Part shown: positions 45,061 through 58,300 of the stretch, piece by piece
Layout of the letters: each line of letters starts with the position of its first letter
Position numbering within the stretch: position 1 is the stretch's first letter
NCBI GenBank assembly: GCA_000727475.1
Contig: KL647288.1
Span: 10,860,903-10,924,902 of the forward strand
Origin: Sarcocystis neurona
Taxonomy: Eukaryota; Apicomplexa; Conoidasida; Eucoccidiorida; Sarcocystidae
Direction: 5' to 3'
DNA: 64,000 nt
The notes under the pieces: generated by a model
Told to the model about the DNA's origin: nothing
Databases searched by the model: none
What the model saw: only the letters and a program-made list of their open reading frames with translations
Translations under genes and position numbers: made by a program

Positions 45061-46561
45061 CTGAAAAACTCTGCACGGGCAACGTCCCATTCTGTGGCTG
45101 GCGTTTCTCGAAGTCACAGCCACAGCTGGCCCAGGAGGGTCGAGTAAGTGCGGTGCCAAGAAGGACCGCAAAAGCGTGACTTTCACCGGGAAGAAGGGGC
45201 AGCGAAACAACGAAAACCGACGAAATCCCGCCAGTAGCGCGGAGTCAGGTCACCGCCAGGGCTAGGCGGCCCTTCCACTGCGAGAAGAGAGGTCACAAAA
45301 AGGGAAGACCGATGGCCCGTCGGGAAAAACAAGGGTAAATGACGCAACTCCGGACACGGATAGAAAGCCTTAACTGACTGATAAGTAAGGGAAAAAGTTA
45401 AGGGAGTAATGCAACGCAGGATGCTGAGCAAGTATGAACTGCGTTAAAAAGAGATCCTCGTTCTGACGAATTGACAAAAGGGCTAACCGAAGACATTTGT
45501 CCAAATAGAGCCGCCGGAAATCGGAACATCTTGGTAAGCCAGGCGGAAAATCTATTATTATAAAAGATCATCGCCTGCGAAGCGGTGCACAAACGCTTGC
45601 AATACTACGCAGGAAGGCACACGTCCGGACACTTTATTGTGTTGCACAAGAGCACACGTGCGCGTGTCAGTCAAGCGCAGTATTAACTGAGACGAATATT
45701 CCCTCCGAAGAGAGGAGGCCTATTTGTTCGCAGTTCTCGCACCTCATACGGAAAGTCAGCGTCGCTCACACACCGTGCCACCCAGTTGCGGAGCCGTGGA
45801 AAATTGTCAGTTTACACCGCCACGCAGAAGACAGAGCCGCATGAGACTGCCGCCCCCAGTGAACAGCAGATACGTTGTTGCTTATTATACTGGAGTGCAC
45901 CCACTGGCTCAGTACAACTACAAGAAAAAGGGTGCTTTACACGGAGGGTTCCTTTGAGGTGCGTGCTCGTTATGTCACCCGTGATGCGGGAGAGAGAATC
46001 TGCCAAGCTGACCTTTCTTCTCTCTCGATGACGACAAAACACTAAGAAAAATCAAGCAGCAGCTGTCTTCCGCTAAAACCACGTTGACATAGCCTGTTAC
46101 TCAAGCGGCAGTCAGCTGAGACTCAAAACCGAAGAAGACATGCGATGGACGGTATTGGGCTTGGCGAGGCGGCGGGTGACCTTGGCGACTGCCAGGACTA
46201 GCGATAGCGCGTCGAGGGCTGGAGACCCCTACGCATAAAAGTAACTCTACGGTGCACGGGAGAGCAAAACCGCAAGTACTAACACAATGTATTTTTCTGC
46301 AAAACACTCCGTGAAGAAGTCGAAAATGCGGGGAAAAAAAGCTGCGCGGTGTGAGTTGACTGTTGTGCGAGCATGATATTCGAAGCCTAATCCCGCCAAA
46401 TTGTGGAATGCATATGAGGTTCGAGTGGCTGACTACGAGCGCAAGGGCTTAAACGACTCAGCCTTAGACTGCTGGCAGATACTAGTAGAATATCTGCCTC
46501 TACCTGTTGTGTGAATTCTGCCATTCCATCGTCGCGGTCGCCGGAAGCGTGTCACTGTGCC
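45061..46561. other. Repeat-poor region with no firm gene
   Basis: No CAG arrays and no long microsatellites. Minus-strand segments at 45183-45431 and 45398-45592 read protein-like and could be 5' exons of the gene at 42.5-45 kb; nothing on the plus strand is convincing. Confidence 0.35.
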
Positions 46562-47979
46562 ATGAAAACGGACAACGACGCGTACAATCATCGGCTACTA
46601 CGCTATTCAGTGGGGCCAAGGGCTTACATTTTTGCAGGTCTACCTTGTCAGAATGAACCGTTTCAGTGGACATACACTGCGGATGGGGACGGGGAGCGAG
46701 ACAATGGGAATATACCATTAGACGAGAATGAACACGCTGATGTGAGTTCTACACCCGTCACATAGTCCTCCTTTCTTAGCAAGGGAGAAAACGCGAGAAC
46801 GCATCGAAAAGGGCTAACAAATAGTGCGGGATAAGAGGGTTTACTAAGCTTGTCTCCACCCTGTGTTTGCTTGTCTCAAACACCAGAGTGAAAATATCTT
46901 TTCAGGTAGGCCGTGCAGACAGGGAGACTTGCGCCGGAGGTTCGGACTGACAATGTGGAGGAGGTAAGGGTGCACATGATAGTGTTTGCAGATGGAGAAC
47001 ACACAAGGGGATTTGACCAGGTGCTGCGTTGCTAACAAATTCCTATCCGTACTTGACGCACCGCACTCACCGTGCAACACGAAGTGCCCAGTGAAACAAG
47101 AGAGGCAGGAAAGAAACATGTGTGTAGTTCGTTGCCAGCGGAGGCTGACCACAAGTGCGTAAATTTGTACATCTATACGAAAGTACACGTAGATGTGTAC
47201 ATATGCTTGTTTACATCATTCGCGCCTGCAGGAACGGAGAAATCAGGTGCACAAACGCTGCGGTGAGAGCCACGTGTCGTGACCCTGCACTCTCCGATAG
47301 ATTGTTCTCATCATGGTTGGGCCAGGCAGACACTGCGACTGCTACTAAAGTTTTTTTGCATGTTTAACGAGGGCAAGAAGACCGTGAACCAGGTACTCTG
47401 CGTGGTAAAACCTCTCAATGAATAGAAGAACGTGATCACATTCTGCCGCAGAGTGTACTCTTCTGCGGTACTCGAGGATTTTTCCCCTTCCGCTAAAACG
47501 TCGGTCAGAGCCTCATCCGTCTAGCCCTATTCAGTGAAGGATACCCATCCTTTCCTGCAAATCTTCAAGGGCGCAATCCCTGAAAGATTTGTCTTATATA
47601 CCTGGCTTCTGTACACCATCCATTTGAGGTGTGTCTCGCACAGGTGAATTCAAAACATCCTCACAACAAAAGCACATCGTTAGTTTACGGCAGGACAAAC
47701 CAATTTAATTTCAGATTGCCACACTCGCAGCAAAACGTGTTGATGCAGGTGTGCCGCCCCATTTGCACTTTTGTTTCGTTGAACGAAGAAATGCTGCAGG
47801 AGATCTGTTCAGCCGCAAGATTCCGTACGAAGAAACGCGAAGGTGTGTATCGACTTCCCCTAATTGGCCTTCCTACGCTATACAGCTTTAGGGCGATTCT
47901 CCAACTCGTGGTAATATATATCTTACTTTTTCCGTCCTCCATAGGACAACGTTATCCTTGTGTTAGGACAGTGCAATAA
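46562..47979 (+). CDS. Possible small spliced gene, unknown function
   Basis: Tentative model: 46562-46741, (unknown exons), 47644-47748, 47800-47842 and 47945-47979. The first segment begins MKTDNDAYNHRLLRYSVGPR and ends ENEHAD at a GAT|GTGAGT donor, phase 0. The later segments read STSLVYGRTNQFNFRLP, SAARFRTKKRE and QRYPCVRTVQ-stop; their junctions are GT..AG with matching phases 0 and 1. The introns would be 51 and 102 nt, the first rather short, and the frame is open without splicing too, so this is weak. No family recognised. Confidence 0.3.
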
Positions 47980-49483
47980 ATCATGTTTAACGCACACACA
48001 GCTGTGGAGCTAGCACTACTGCGGTCGGTATTTTCCCGCGACGAAAATGTCAAGCTAATTGGCGACACGATTCAGCAGTCAGAATATTTTAACGCCCGTA
48101 CTAGTTTCCAGTTAATCACTGAAAAGCTGCGTCGAAACCACACGAGCGCAAAATCGCCTGTATTTCAGCTCGAGTTCTCCCTTCATTTTTAGAGCACAGA
48201 TGTACAAAAACAGAAACTATAAATATTGATATAGTCAGACACACACAAGTGTGTGGACATGATAGCAGGATGCAAAACGATGTGGTAAGCTGCGTGGGAA
48301 AAAGAACCTCCGTGCAATTGTGCACACGTAAATCTACGTATTCGTACATTTTTACACATACATATAAACATATACATATATACATATTCATATAAACATA
48401 TACATATATACATATTCATATATACATATTCATATATACATATTCATATATACATATTCATGCATATACGCATATGTATATAGGTTTGCATTTAACAATT
48501 CAGATGCCCTAAACTCCTGTGCCCCGTAGAAGTCTAAACGGCGGCTGACTAAAATAGCGGCCTCAACCTCACACGCCGCAGAAACGAACGGTCGCTTCAG
48601 GCGAAAGATTAACCCACTAAGGGTTTGCAGTTACCAGCACAATACCGTTGTGGAATTTATTCCGTGACAACCGCTTCTCGGTGAGTTAGCCAGCCACACA
48701 CGTTACATTGGACTGTGTCCGTGAAAAGCCATCAGATACCGACTGCTGCCTGCAGCGTCTCACTCGGTCAAAAAGGTCGCGTACGTGGTGGTCGACGCGA
48801 TGTTTTACATGATCGTAGGCACTCTCAGACAACCTCAATAGGAGAATAAGCTTTCGACGCGGACCTGCCTACAATAGAAAACATTCGGTCCGTCTACGCG
48901 TGATATTTACGTGTCGGGCAGAGATTCTCAATCAAGAAAACCTTAGGAACAAGTGTCAAAAGCTATTCTTCCACTTCGAATAGACGTGACAGCTTCTCAA
49001 CAGGTTCGCGTCTTTCATCTAGCTGTTGCACTATCATTGTACCACACGGTAATAGCAGTTCATACGAAGGCAACGAGAATAGATTAGAACGAACCTCCTT
49101 TAACGACAAGGTGAAGTGCTACAATGCAGCACCCTGAGGCATCCCTGATACCGCCACACCGCTCCGCTATAAAGGTGTCCGCAGCACCATTCTGTGAATT
49201 GTGAGATAAAATGCGGTTCCTTTCTTGTTCGTCTACAGGTTTTCATGGAAGAGGCATAGTATAGAGAACACGTGGATCGGCGTAAGACGTGTTGGGATAC
49301 AGCGCACGCGGGTTCACGTGAGTGTACGCATATGCTTATAAATGCCCTTACGTATACATATACAGATATACATATATGTGAGAGAATGACAAAGGTGTTA
49401 CCTTTTCGAACAGTGTGTCACGTTTACCTTAATGTTTCACTAGCACCCTTCTGGGCTATCGCTACGCTTTTCGCGATCGTCAA
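47980..49483. other. Repeat-poor region, no firm gene; short TACATATTCA array
   Basis: A frame at 47983-48192 reads MFNAHTAVELALLRSVFSRD and could be a fragment of a gene, without splice partners. 48350-48480 is a short array. From 48490 to 49270 I see nothing. Confidence 0.4.
48350..48480. repeat. 14-bp ATATACATATTCAT array
   Basis: Units of CATATACATATTCA and a longer CATATAAACATATACATATA form repeat directly four or more times. Confidence 0.8.
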
Positions 49484-50359
49484 TTGAAGCAGGCGTGCTC
49501 AAGCTCAGTGTACTACCGGCCTTGTCGCTGTGCGTGTACAAGGTGTTCTTCACGAGACCACAGAAACTGTTTGCTTAGCCTGTATCTGTTCGTGGACCTG
49601 CGTAAATCCGTTGATTTCCACCGGGGAGCTTGCCTGCTGCATCTACAAAGGATACTACTCGTCTTCGACACGCCGCGTTGTTTTTGGGAAGCCTGCAGTC
49701 TTTGTGAAAACGTGTACGCTTCCGTGGAATTTGGAAAGGCATTTTCTAAGTATCTTCTTTTTGGAAAGAACGCTGTCATTAGAAGAAGTGTGAATCATGC
49801 CAAGTACAGGTTCTGTTCCCATATCTCCGTAGGGAGGTTACTCCGAATATTTTTCAGGGACTGTGGACGGCGCGCTGGCAGAAGAGTTTCCCCAGTGTCC
49901 CAGACTGACGGGTGTATCTAGTGTGACTTCAACGGTCTTTAGTGTAGACTGAAATTGCACTTACAGGTTTCCAAATCACCCACATATATCTTTATGCGTA
50001 TGTGGTGCACGTATCAATACATACATTTACATATATATATATATATATATATGCAGGCACGGAGATATAGAATAATAAATTTGTGGACACCCTCCCTATG
50101 CACTCGCATTGTCAAAAGAAACTTGCCGTGTTTTTCTATAGTAGAAGACAGAGTGGTTACGTGGATGGCGCCACTTCAGTTTCTGGACGCCGTGGACACA
50201 GGCTTGAACAGGTGGCACTTCCCAACTTTGAACCAACCTGACAGTCAAGGGAGCATGATTTCAACGGAACAAGAAGAAATTCATCGTTTTCTGAGCCTTG
50301 CGCGTCCGCTGTTGAACATTTCAACTGCAAGACCTGCTGGAGCCGCAGCTCGTCAGTAG
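49484..50359 (+). CDS. Possible terminal exons of an unidentified plus-strand gene
   Basis: The frame from 49484 reads SLYLFVDLRKSVDFHRG, FDTPRCFWEACSLCENVYA and NHAKYRFCSHIS. A donor TCC|GTAGGG at 49828 (phase 0) fits the acceptor TATATGCAG ending at 50055 (phase 0), after which the frame reads ARRYRIINLWTPSLCTRIVK, EDRVVTWMAPLQFLDAVDTG and ends GAAARQ-stop at 50359. The intron is a TA-microsatellite intron like the others here. No family recognised; the 5' end is not found. Confidence 0.35.
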
Positions 50360-51908
50360 TGTGCGAATATCTGTATCGGCAGTGGCAACTTTATAGACTT
50401 GTGATGCTCATATCAGCAACAAAAAGAAAACTTCTTCAGTGATTCTTCCAAAGTTTGTTCTCCAGGCGTTACTTCATGCCTCCTTCCCAAATGTTTTGGC
50501 GGCTGTATTATCACTCGAATGGCCTGCAACACACGAGTCTATTGCTACTGCGGACGGAAGGAAGGAGAGAAGATCAGAGCAGTGGCACAACAGTGCTAGC
50601 GGTGACAGCGTAACGCACAAGACAACTCTGCCAAACTGTTGAAGCAGATTTCACGCGCGTCCCTTATTTTCGACAGTGTCCACGTTAGATAAATGAAGTA
50701 CCTACTACCAGTACAGAAAGGCCAGCAGTGGCAACACCATACGCAGTGCAGACGTGCAGCAGCAGGAAGCGCAGCAGCAGCAGTACAACCACATAGATAT
50801 ATATAGTGGATGTAACTCCGTCTAGGTATGGCCAGGCACCAGCACTAGCAGAGACGCGCAGCGCATCTATAAAAATATAGACAAAGATATTTGTTATGCG
50901 TGTTTCTGTTGCTGTTCTGGAGAAGAAAGACGGTACGACACGAGCAGCGAAAGCGAGGTCCAGCGGGACATATCCGAGAGGAGGGAACGCGGCAGACGCC
51001 GGGGCAGGGGAAGCAGCCAGACGCGCAGGAGAAAAAAATTTCTTGGGCGATATAAGAAGGATGGAAAAGTCGGGACGCGGTGGCGTCCCCGCCTCCAACT
51101 CTGCCAGCTGTCAGTTGCGCACACCTCCCCACTGCTACTGTCGACGTTCAAGAATAGGCAGCTTCCTTCACGTTCAAGTCGACACGAATCAAATTGAGGA
51201 GGAGAAAAAAGAAGAACAGAAGCGAGAAAGTGAGAAGAAGTCCGAACTCTTTCTCTTACTCGTTCGTCTCCGTCGCGCTGCCCGTCCCACGTAATCGAAA
51301 GGAATCTTGTCCCCCCACAATTTTCGCAGCGACCTTCCAGTCAATACACAGCTTTTTCTATGCAATCCTACACAGACACACACATGTACATACGATGCTG
51401 CCCCAGAGTATATACGTATATATATATATATATTATCTACATACCCGCGCAAGTACAGGTGTCCCTGAGTATCCCTCTATATACAAATGTAGTCAGTACA
51501 GATTATAGTCAGTACACACGTATACACGCAGACACGCACGTATACACGTATAAATGCTCTCCCTGAGTATGCGTGTCTGTGTCCACGTAGTCAAAATACA
51601 ACGCATACGGGTAGACTCACATGTATATACGCATAGACACGAGCTCCATGGGTATGAAATATGTCGTCACCCAGACACATCATCTCCCTGGATATACATA
51701 TATATATATTATCAAAGTTTTGGGAGTAGCATTTATTATTCTTCTGGATGCGTGTCTGTACACAAGCGAGCAGCAGCATTTTTTTATTCGCGTTACGACG
51801 GTGGTCGTGGGTATACGCAGATGATGTGTCGCATTCTGTAGCACGCCAGTGCATAAAGTTGGGTGGACTTTTGTGGAAAAATCTTTTTTAATGTGAGAAA
51901 TTGCTCCT
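50360..51908. other. 3' flank of RAD50 and spacer; no firm gene
   Basis: A plus-strand frame at 50896-51294 is charged (EKKDGTTRAAKARSS; EEEKKEEQKRESEKKSE) and the minus strand is open over 50685-51098; neither has further support. 51360-51720 is TA/ACAC-rich. RAD50 ends at 51909. Confidence 0.4.
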
Positions 51909-52340
51909 CTAGAATGTCTGGATGTCGCAGGCAGTAATTTGTGAGTCTCCGCTCAGGGAGGTGGAAACTCGGTAGAACTTCTCGCATAGCCCGTAGCGAA
52001 AAAGGCGCGTAACGAAATATTCGTCATGGGTGATAACGATCAACTGAAAGCTCGCATTCTTCCGACGACTTTCCACCAGTGCCGCAAGCGACTTCGCCAG
52101 GCTCTGCACGTACAAACGCACACACATATATATAATATTTGTGTCACCTTTTTTTTTCTGCAGATAACTGCTCTGCAGACCTCGTAAAGATACCTCCACA
52201 AGCCTAGCTTCATTTCTAAACTTATGCAGCTGCACACGTACACGCACACGTCTATGTCTCAATACATACTGGCATCCGTACATACATACACATCCACACA
52301 TACATACATATGTACACGCATACTTACGTGCATACATATG

Positions 52341-52371
<31 letters not shown>

Positions 52372-55300
52372 ATGCGTACACACGTACGCACATACGTACA
52401 CGCATACATACATACATACATATACATACATACATATACATACACACATATACATACATACATATACATACATATACATGCATATACATACATACATACA
52501 CATACATACATACATACGTACATATATACATACATACATACATAAATACATACATACATACATGCGCCCCCCTACACCCATATATACGTACGTATATACT
52601 AACGTACATACATACACATGTACACACATACATAGACACGTACACTCGTGCGTACGTAAGTACATATATACATACGGAGATACGCTCACTCATACATACA
52701 GACGTCCCTTCAAACGTACACAAACACACATACACATATATATAGATATGGACGTGTACAGATAGAGAGGCAGGTGAAGTTTCGGTCTACAGACAATCAT
52801 AGAAGACTGTTGCACTGCATGCACGAAAAGAAGTACGCCTGTGTGTCAGCGTGTGCTTCGCTGTTGCGCTGCGGAAGGGCGGTCCCACTGCTCCGCCGAA
52901 GAATTATTTCTTCTCCTCCACCCGCCGGAAACGGCCTACCGCCGGGAACGCTGCAGGCCGCGCAGGTGCACGGCAAGGCAGGAAATTATCCGCAGAAGAA
53001 GTCTGTGTCCTAGAAAAGACGATACTGAAGCAGACCCCTCTTCTTTTTCTTTTCGTTTCCTTCTTCGTCTTCATTTTCGTCTTTTTCTTCTCACGTATAG
53101 ACACAAATTGACAGGTAAAACGAATTCTTTACACACAGACACATGCCCAGTCACACGTGCGCGCCAGGCGTCCTCATCTGCATTTTCTCTTACGTATTTC
53201 TCGGGGGAAAGAATATGGAGCCGCACACTCTTCGACGCACAGGGCCTACAACTCAACCGCTGCATATAAGTGCATCTGCGCATGTCTCTCTCTTTCTCGC
53301 TCCTGCTCTCGCCCTCTCTTTTATTAGTAAATATCCCACACATGCATACGTACTCCTGTGCAGTGTGTACAGACAAACACATATACATATATGTACTCGT
53401 AATTTATACACATCCAATGTGTAGGTCCAGGAAGGTAGTGTGTACTGAAATATACACGTATACATATATATATGATTATGATACAGATACATCACACGTG
53501 TATGTCCAGGCGTGTAGTGTGTACGGATGTATACACATACATTTATATATATATATATATGGTCATAACAAGTATACATCAAACGTATATATGTGTATTT
53601 ATATATGTTCATAATAACTATACACCACACGTCTATGTTCAGGAATGGAGTGTGTACGGTCACATATACATATACAAATACATTTGTCTTCATGAGTGCG
53701 TCTCTCTGTTCAACTTGTGGCCGAGGAATTGACAAAGTGAGAGAAAGAGAGACAGCGTGGAGGAGAAAGTCGTGCCGCTTTTTCTTCCTAACAAACACGT
53801 CGGGGGTATCGCTGCTGCGTCTCCGTACATTCCGGCGCCGCCTCCACTACATGGGCCACTGAGAAGAATGAAGTACTCTTCTTTCTGTGCACGCGGAGGA
53901 CTCTTCCCGGGCAAAGAAGGGAGCAAAAAGAGGGGGAAGAAGCGGCCTGCTGGTATTTTCTTTTCTTCCTATCTTCACGACTTCTGCCGACAGCCTCCTC
54001 TCTCGCCGGACGCGTTAAAAGGCCTGGCCAGCCTCTTTTGCGCGTATACTTCTTCCACCTGTTCTTTGACTCACTGTACGACTCCTTCTCTCTCTGCTTC
54101 CCTCTACACGTGCCCACGTCCACGTGTATACCTATACATGTATGTTAAAAGAAATGCACACGTCGACTTGTATATAGGTTAAAATTCGGAAACAAAAACA
54201 TCTACATATGTGTATCTTCATCCGAGATTCACACAAATATAGAGGAACTCCGTATCTGCGTTCACATCCATGTAGAGGTACACGTAGAGGAACGCACCTA
54301 CATACATATTTACATACTTCTCAGTCTGCCCACAAGTATACTTATACCTGCCGCTATATACATAGAAATATATACACATATATATGTATGTATGCATATA
54401 ATATACCCACCTATATACGTATGATCATACCGAAATTTTCGCAGACACCAATACTTGTGCACCACCATACACATACAATATATGTATATTGATATGGAGA
54501 ATATAGAACGTAGCGTCAACGTAGATAGGATACATCGTTGACAAATATAACGTAGTTATTATATGTGCGTCCAACAAATGCCAGGAAAACTCTCTCCATA
54601 CATCTATTCACATTCAAACAAACAGAGAACCGTCGACCTACGTATATGAATATGTCCATAGATCGGTACACGGCGGTGCATCTACCAGGGAGAAAAAAAA
54701 GGGAAGAAAGTCGAGAGTGATATTAGTCTCCCCAGAGACAACAAACGGCAAAAGTTCTTCAAAATATATATATGTTCACAACGGCATGAATCGAGGCGCG
54801 GGTTGGTGTCCCGGCACCACGCCGAGAGAAAATCCCCGTGTGCGAAGACTCGCAGAAGAGCCCCCACCAACACCCGGACGCAGAAGAAGAAGAAGAAGAA
54901 GAGAGAGAGAAAGGAAGCAGCAGGAAGAGAGAAAGAAGAGAGAAAAGCAAAAGGACATCCCTGCAGAAAGAAGACCCCCAGGAGCGAGGAGGACGTGCCA
55001 CGCGAGAGAGCACACACACAGAGACAGCGGCAGCAGCACGTGGTGCGCGCGCCGCAGGAACACAGCAGCGTGCGCGCCTGTCCATCTCTTCCTTTCTTCC
55101 TTTTTCCCTATTTCTTTTCCTCTCTATTGCTTTCCCCTCTATTTCCCTCTATCTCTCTGTCTCTCTCTATCTGTATATATATCTTCCTCTCTGTCGATTC
55201 TCTCCCCGCTTTCTCTCTCCTTCTCTCTCTCTGTTCCTCTCCCTTTTCCAGTCTCTCCCTTACCTCCCTCTTCTCTCGTCTTCTTTCTTCCTCTCTCTGT

Positions 55301-58300
55301 CTCTGTCTGCTTCTCTCCCTGTCTCTGTCTCCGTCTCTCTGTTTCTCCCCCTGTCTCTCTCCGCTTCTCTCTCTGTCTCTGTCTCTCCCTTCCTCTCCCT
55401 GTCTCTGTCTCTACCTGTCTCTCTATCTCCCCGTCTCTGTCTCTGCCCCTCTGCTTCTCCGTCTCCGTCCCTCCCTTTCTCTCCATGTCTCCGTCTCCCT
55501 CGGTTTCTCTCCCCGTCTCTGTCTCTGTCTCCGTCTCTCCCTTCCCCTCCCTGTCTCCGTCTCTATCTGTCTCTATCTCCCCATCTCTGTCTCCGTCTCT
55601 CCGTCTCTGTCTTCCCGTCTCTCTGTCTCTCCGTCGGCTCCTCCTTGTTCCTGGGTTCGCTGCCCCTCCCTTTCTGTCCCCCCCTTTGCTCTCTGTCCGT
55701 CTCCCCTTCTCTTCGGTTGGTGGTACGTCTCTCTACAGACATACACAGGCGCACGTATTATTAGGCACATCGCGCTTTATGTACCTCGCAATTTTCTTTG
55801 TCTAGATTTGTCGTCGGCTCGTCCAGGGCAAGCATGCCGCAACGAACGCAGAAAGTTTCTGCAAGTGCCAACCGGACGACGATAGACGCGAGCATCTTCT
55901 GTCCTGCAGAGCAACGCCCACGCATCTCCATCTCTGTGCCCCCCCGCACCATGACGACGCGGTAGTTGTATGACCGCTGTCCTGCCGCCGCAGCAGCAGC
56001 ACCGTTGGCGGGGACGGAGTGCGCCGGGGCACCAGAGAAGCAAGAAGACGAGGCAGTGGTGCGGGACGGAAAAGAGGAAGAGGACGCAGCAGCAGGAAGT
56101 CGCTTCTCTTGCGGAAAGACGCCAGCGGGGTCCTGGCCCGAGTCCTGGGCACCTTCCTCGTCCACGTCCGAGCGAACTGTGGGGGGCGACCGGTCGTCGG
56201 CCGAACGCGCGCACACAGAAAGGAAGAGACAAGACAGAAGCAGCTAAGGAAGAAAAGAGAGCAGAAAACAGTAAAACTCAAACAAAAAAAAAGAACCAGA
56301 CGACAGAGTCGCGGTCGACGCGTGTTTCTTGCTGCTGCAGCAACCTGCTGCAACAGCAACATGTGGAGCAGCGTCCTGCAGTAGCGGCAGCAGCAAAAAG
56401 AAAAGAGCGTGTCGTAGGTTCCGCAGAAACAGACGGAGGCCGTCGTCTCTCTCCCTTCCCAGAGAACGTGCGTCTACCTCTTCATGCCTGAAGAAAACCC
56501 GCTGGTACAGGCCAAAACAACGTGAATTCCTCTACACATGCAGGTACCCACGCGCTTCTTTCAACTACTCAACCACAGCGTATCTTCATCCACACACGTA
56601 CATCTATATATATATATATACGTGTGCGTGCATACCCAGACATAAACACATACATATATATATATAGAGAGAGAGAGATATACATATACACAGATGCCTA
56701 AGCGCTTTTTTCAACTAATCAGACAGAGCGCACCTTCATCCACGTACTATACGGTCAAGTATGATAGATATATATGATCAAGTACGTATGCATATATATA
56801 TATATATATATGATCAAGTCCATATGCATATATATATATACGTACACAGACATATATACACAGATACAGATATACATATATACATATATATGTGTATATA
56901 GAGGTAGATAGATACGTGCATACATAGGGAGCGGGGGACTGCTGCAGTGCTGGTGCTGCTTCTGCTGCGTGTATGGCTGCTGCTCTGCTTGTTGTGAAGT
57001 TTCTTTCTGCCTGCTCTGCACCGGCTATTGCAGCTCCTGCTGCTATTGCAGCTCCTGCTGCAACTGCTCGGTTTCGGAGGTGGTGCTGCTGCCGCTCGTA
57101 GACGCCTCTTCTGCTGCTGCAAGTGCGCTGCTGCTGTGTGTGTGGGGTGCTCCCGGGTGCTCCTGCTGCCACGAGTGGGCTGCTGCTGTTGCTGTGGGTG
57201 GCAGGGTCGCGCTGCGGCTTAGAAATTGCTGCTGCTGCTGTTTTTCCTCCTGTTCGACCGTCTGCTGCTTTTCTTACTGGCGATATAGTCAATATCCCTC
57301 GAGGTGTACATCGTCTGCCAGAGCTCCTTCATGGCGCAGTTGATTTCTTGCATCTACGCGGGAAAGCAGCCAAAAAAAGGCAGACACAGAGAGCGACGGA
57401 GACAGAAATAGACGCAGGGGCAGAAGGGGGGACGAAGAGAGAAAAGAACGGAAGAGAAAAAAAGGGAGAAAATAAAAGAAAGAGACACAGAAAGACAAAA
57501 AGGAGAAGGGAGGAATGCCGCAAAGATGTCGCAAAGTGGAGCCGAAGGCTCCTTCTCCTCGTCGGCGGTCGCAGCAGCAGCAGCCGACGGGCGACGCAGC
57601 GACGAGACACAGACGCCCGGACCGGGTGACACAGAGACAGAAACGGAGCGAGGGAGGTCACTTTGCAGGGCGGCGAGAATGCATGCGGTTGAGAAGGGAG
57701 AAGATGAAGCGCGAGCCACAAAAGGGGGGAACCGAAGAGAGAAATTTGCAAGGAATATACGGCGGCGAACGTGAAGAAATGCAGGTACTATACGGACAGA
57801 TATCTGCAGATTTCTGATGCTTCGTTCGAAGTTCCTTTCCTCTTCTTCTTCCTTCTATGCATGCACGTACATACACACAAGCACACATATATATGTGGAA
57901 GAGGAAAACGAAGAAGATGTGTGTATATATAAATACACGAAGAGGGCAACGCTGAGGAGGCAAATACACATATGTGTAAATGAAAGAACAAGAAGAAGAA
58001 ATACATGCACATATATATATATATATATATGTAGAGAGATCGGCGTGTAGGAGCACATGTATCGGACCGCGATGCGCTGTCGAAGAAATGACAGTTGTGG
58101 TAGTTATAGTCCTCAGGAGAACAAATATTTTTCAATTTCTCGAGAAGAAGTCGTCTCTCTCCCTGGCTCTAGAAGATATAAGAAGGGGAGCAGCGACAAG
58201 AAAAACAGGCGCGCGGCAGCAGCAGTGCAAAGAACAGTAGCAGTTCCAGCAGCACCAACAGTTGCAACGGCAACAGCAGCAGGAGGAGCAGCAACAGCAG

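Noticed and set aside
52224..52765. Tyr/Ile/Thr/His-rich open frames as a repeat protein
   Set aside because: They are products of the ACAT microsatellite, open in several frames on both strands.
54717..55885. Plus-strand frames of 300-360 residues rich in Ser/Leu
   Set aside because: They are translations of the TCTC tract in a RAD50 intron.
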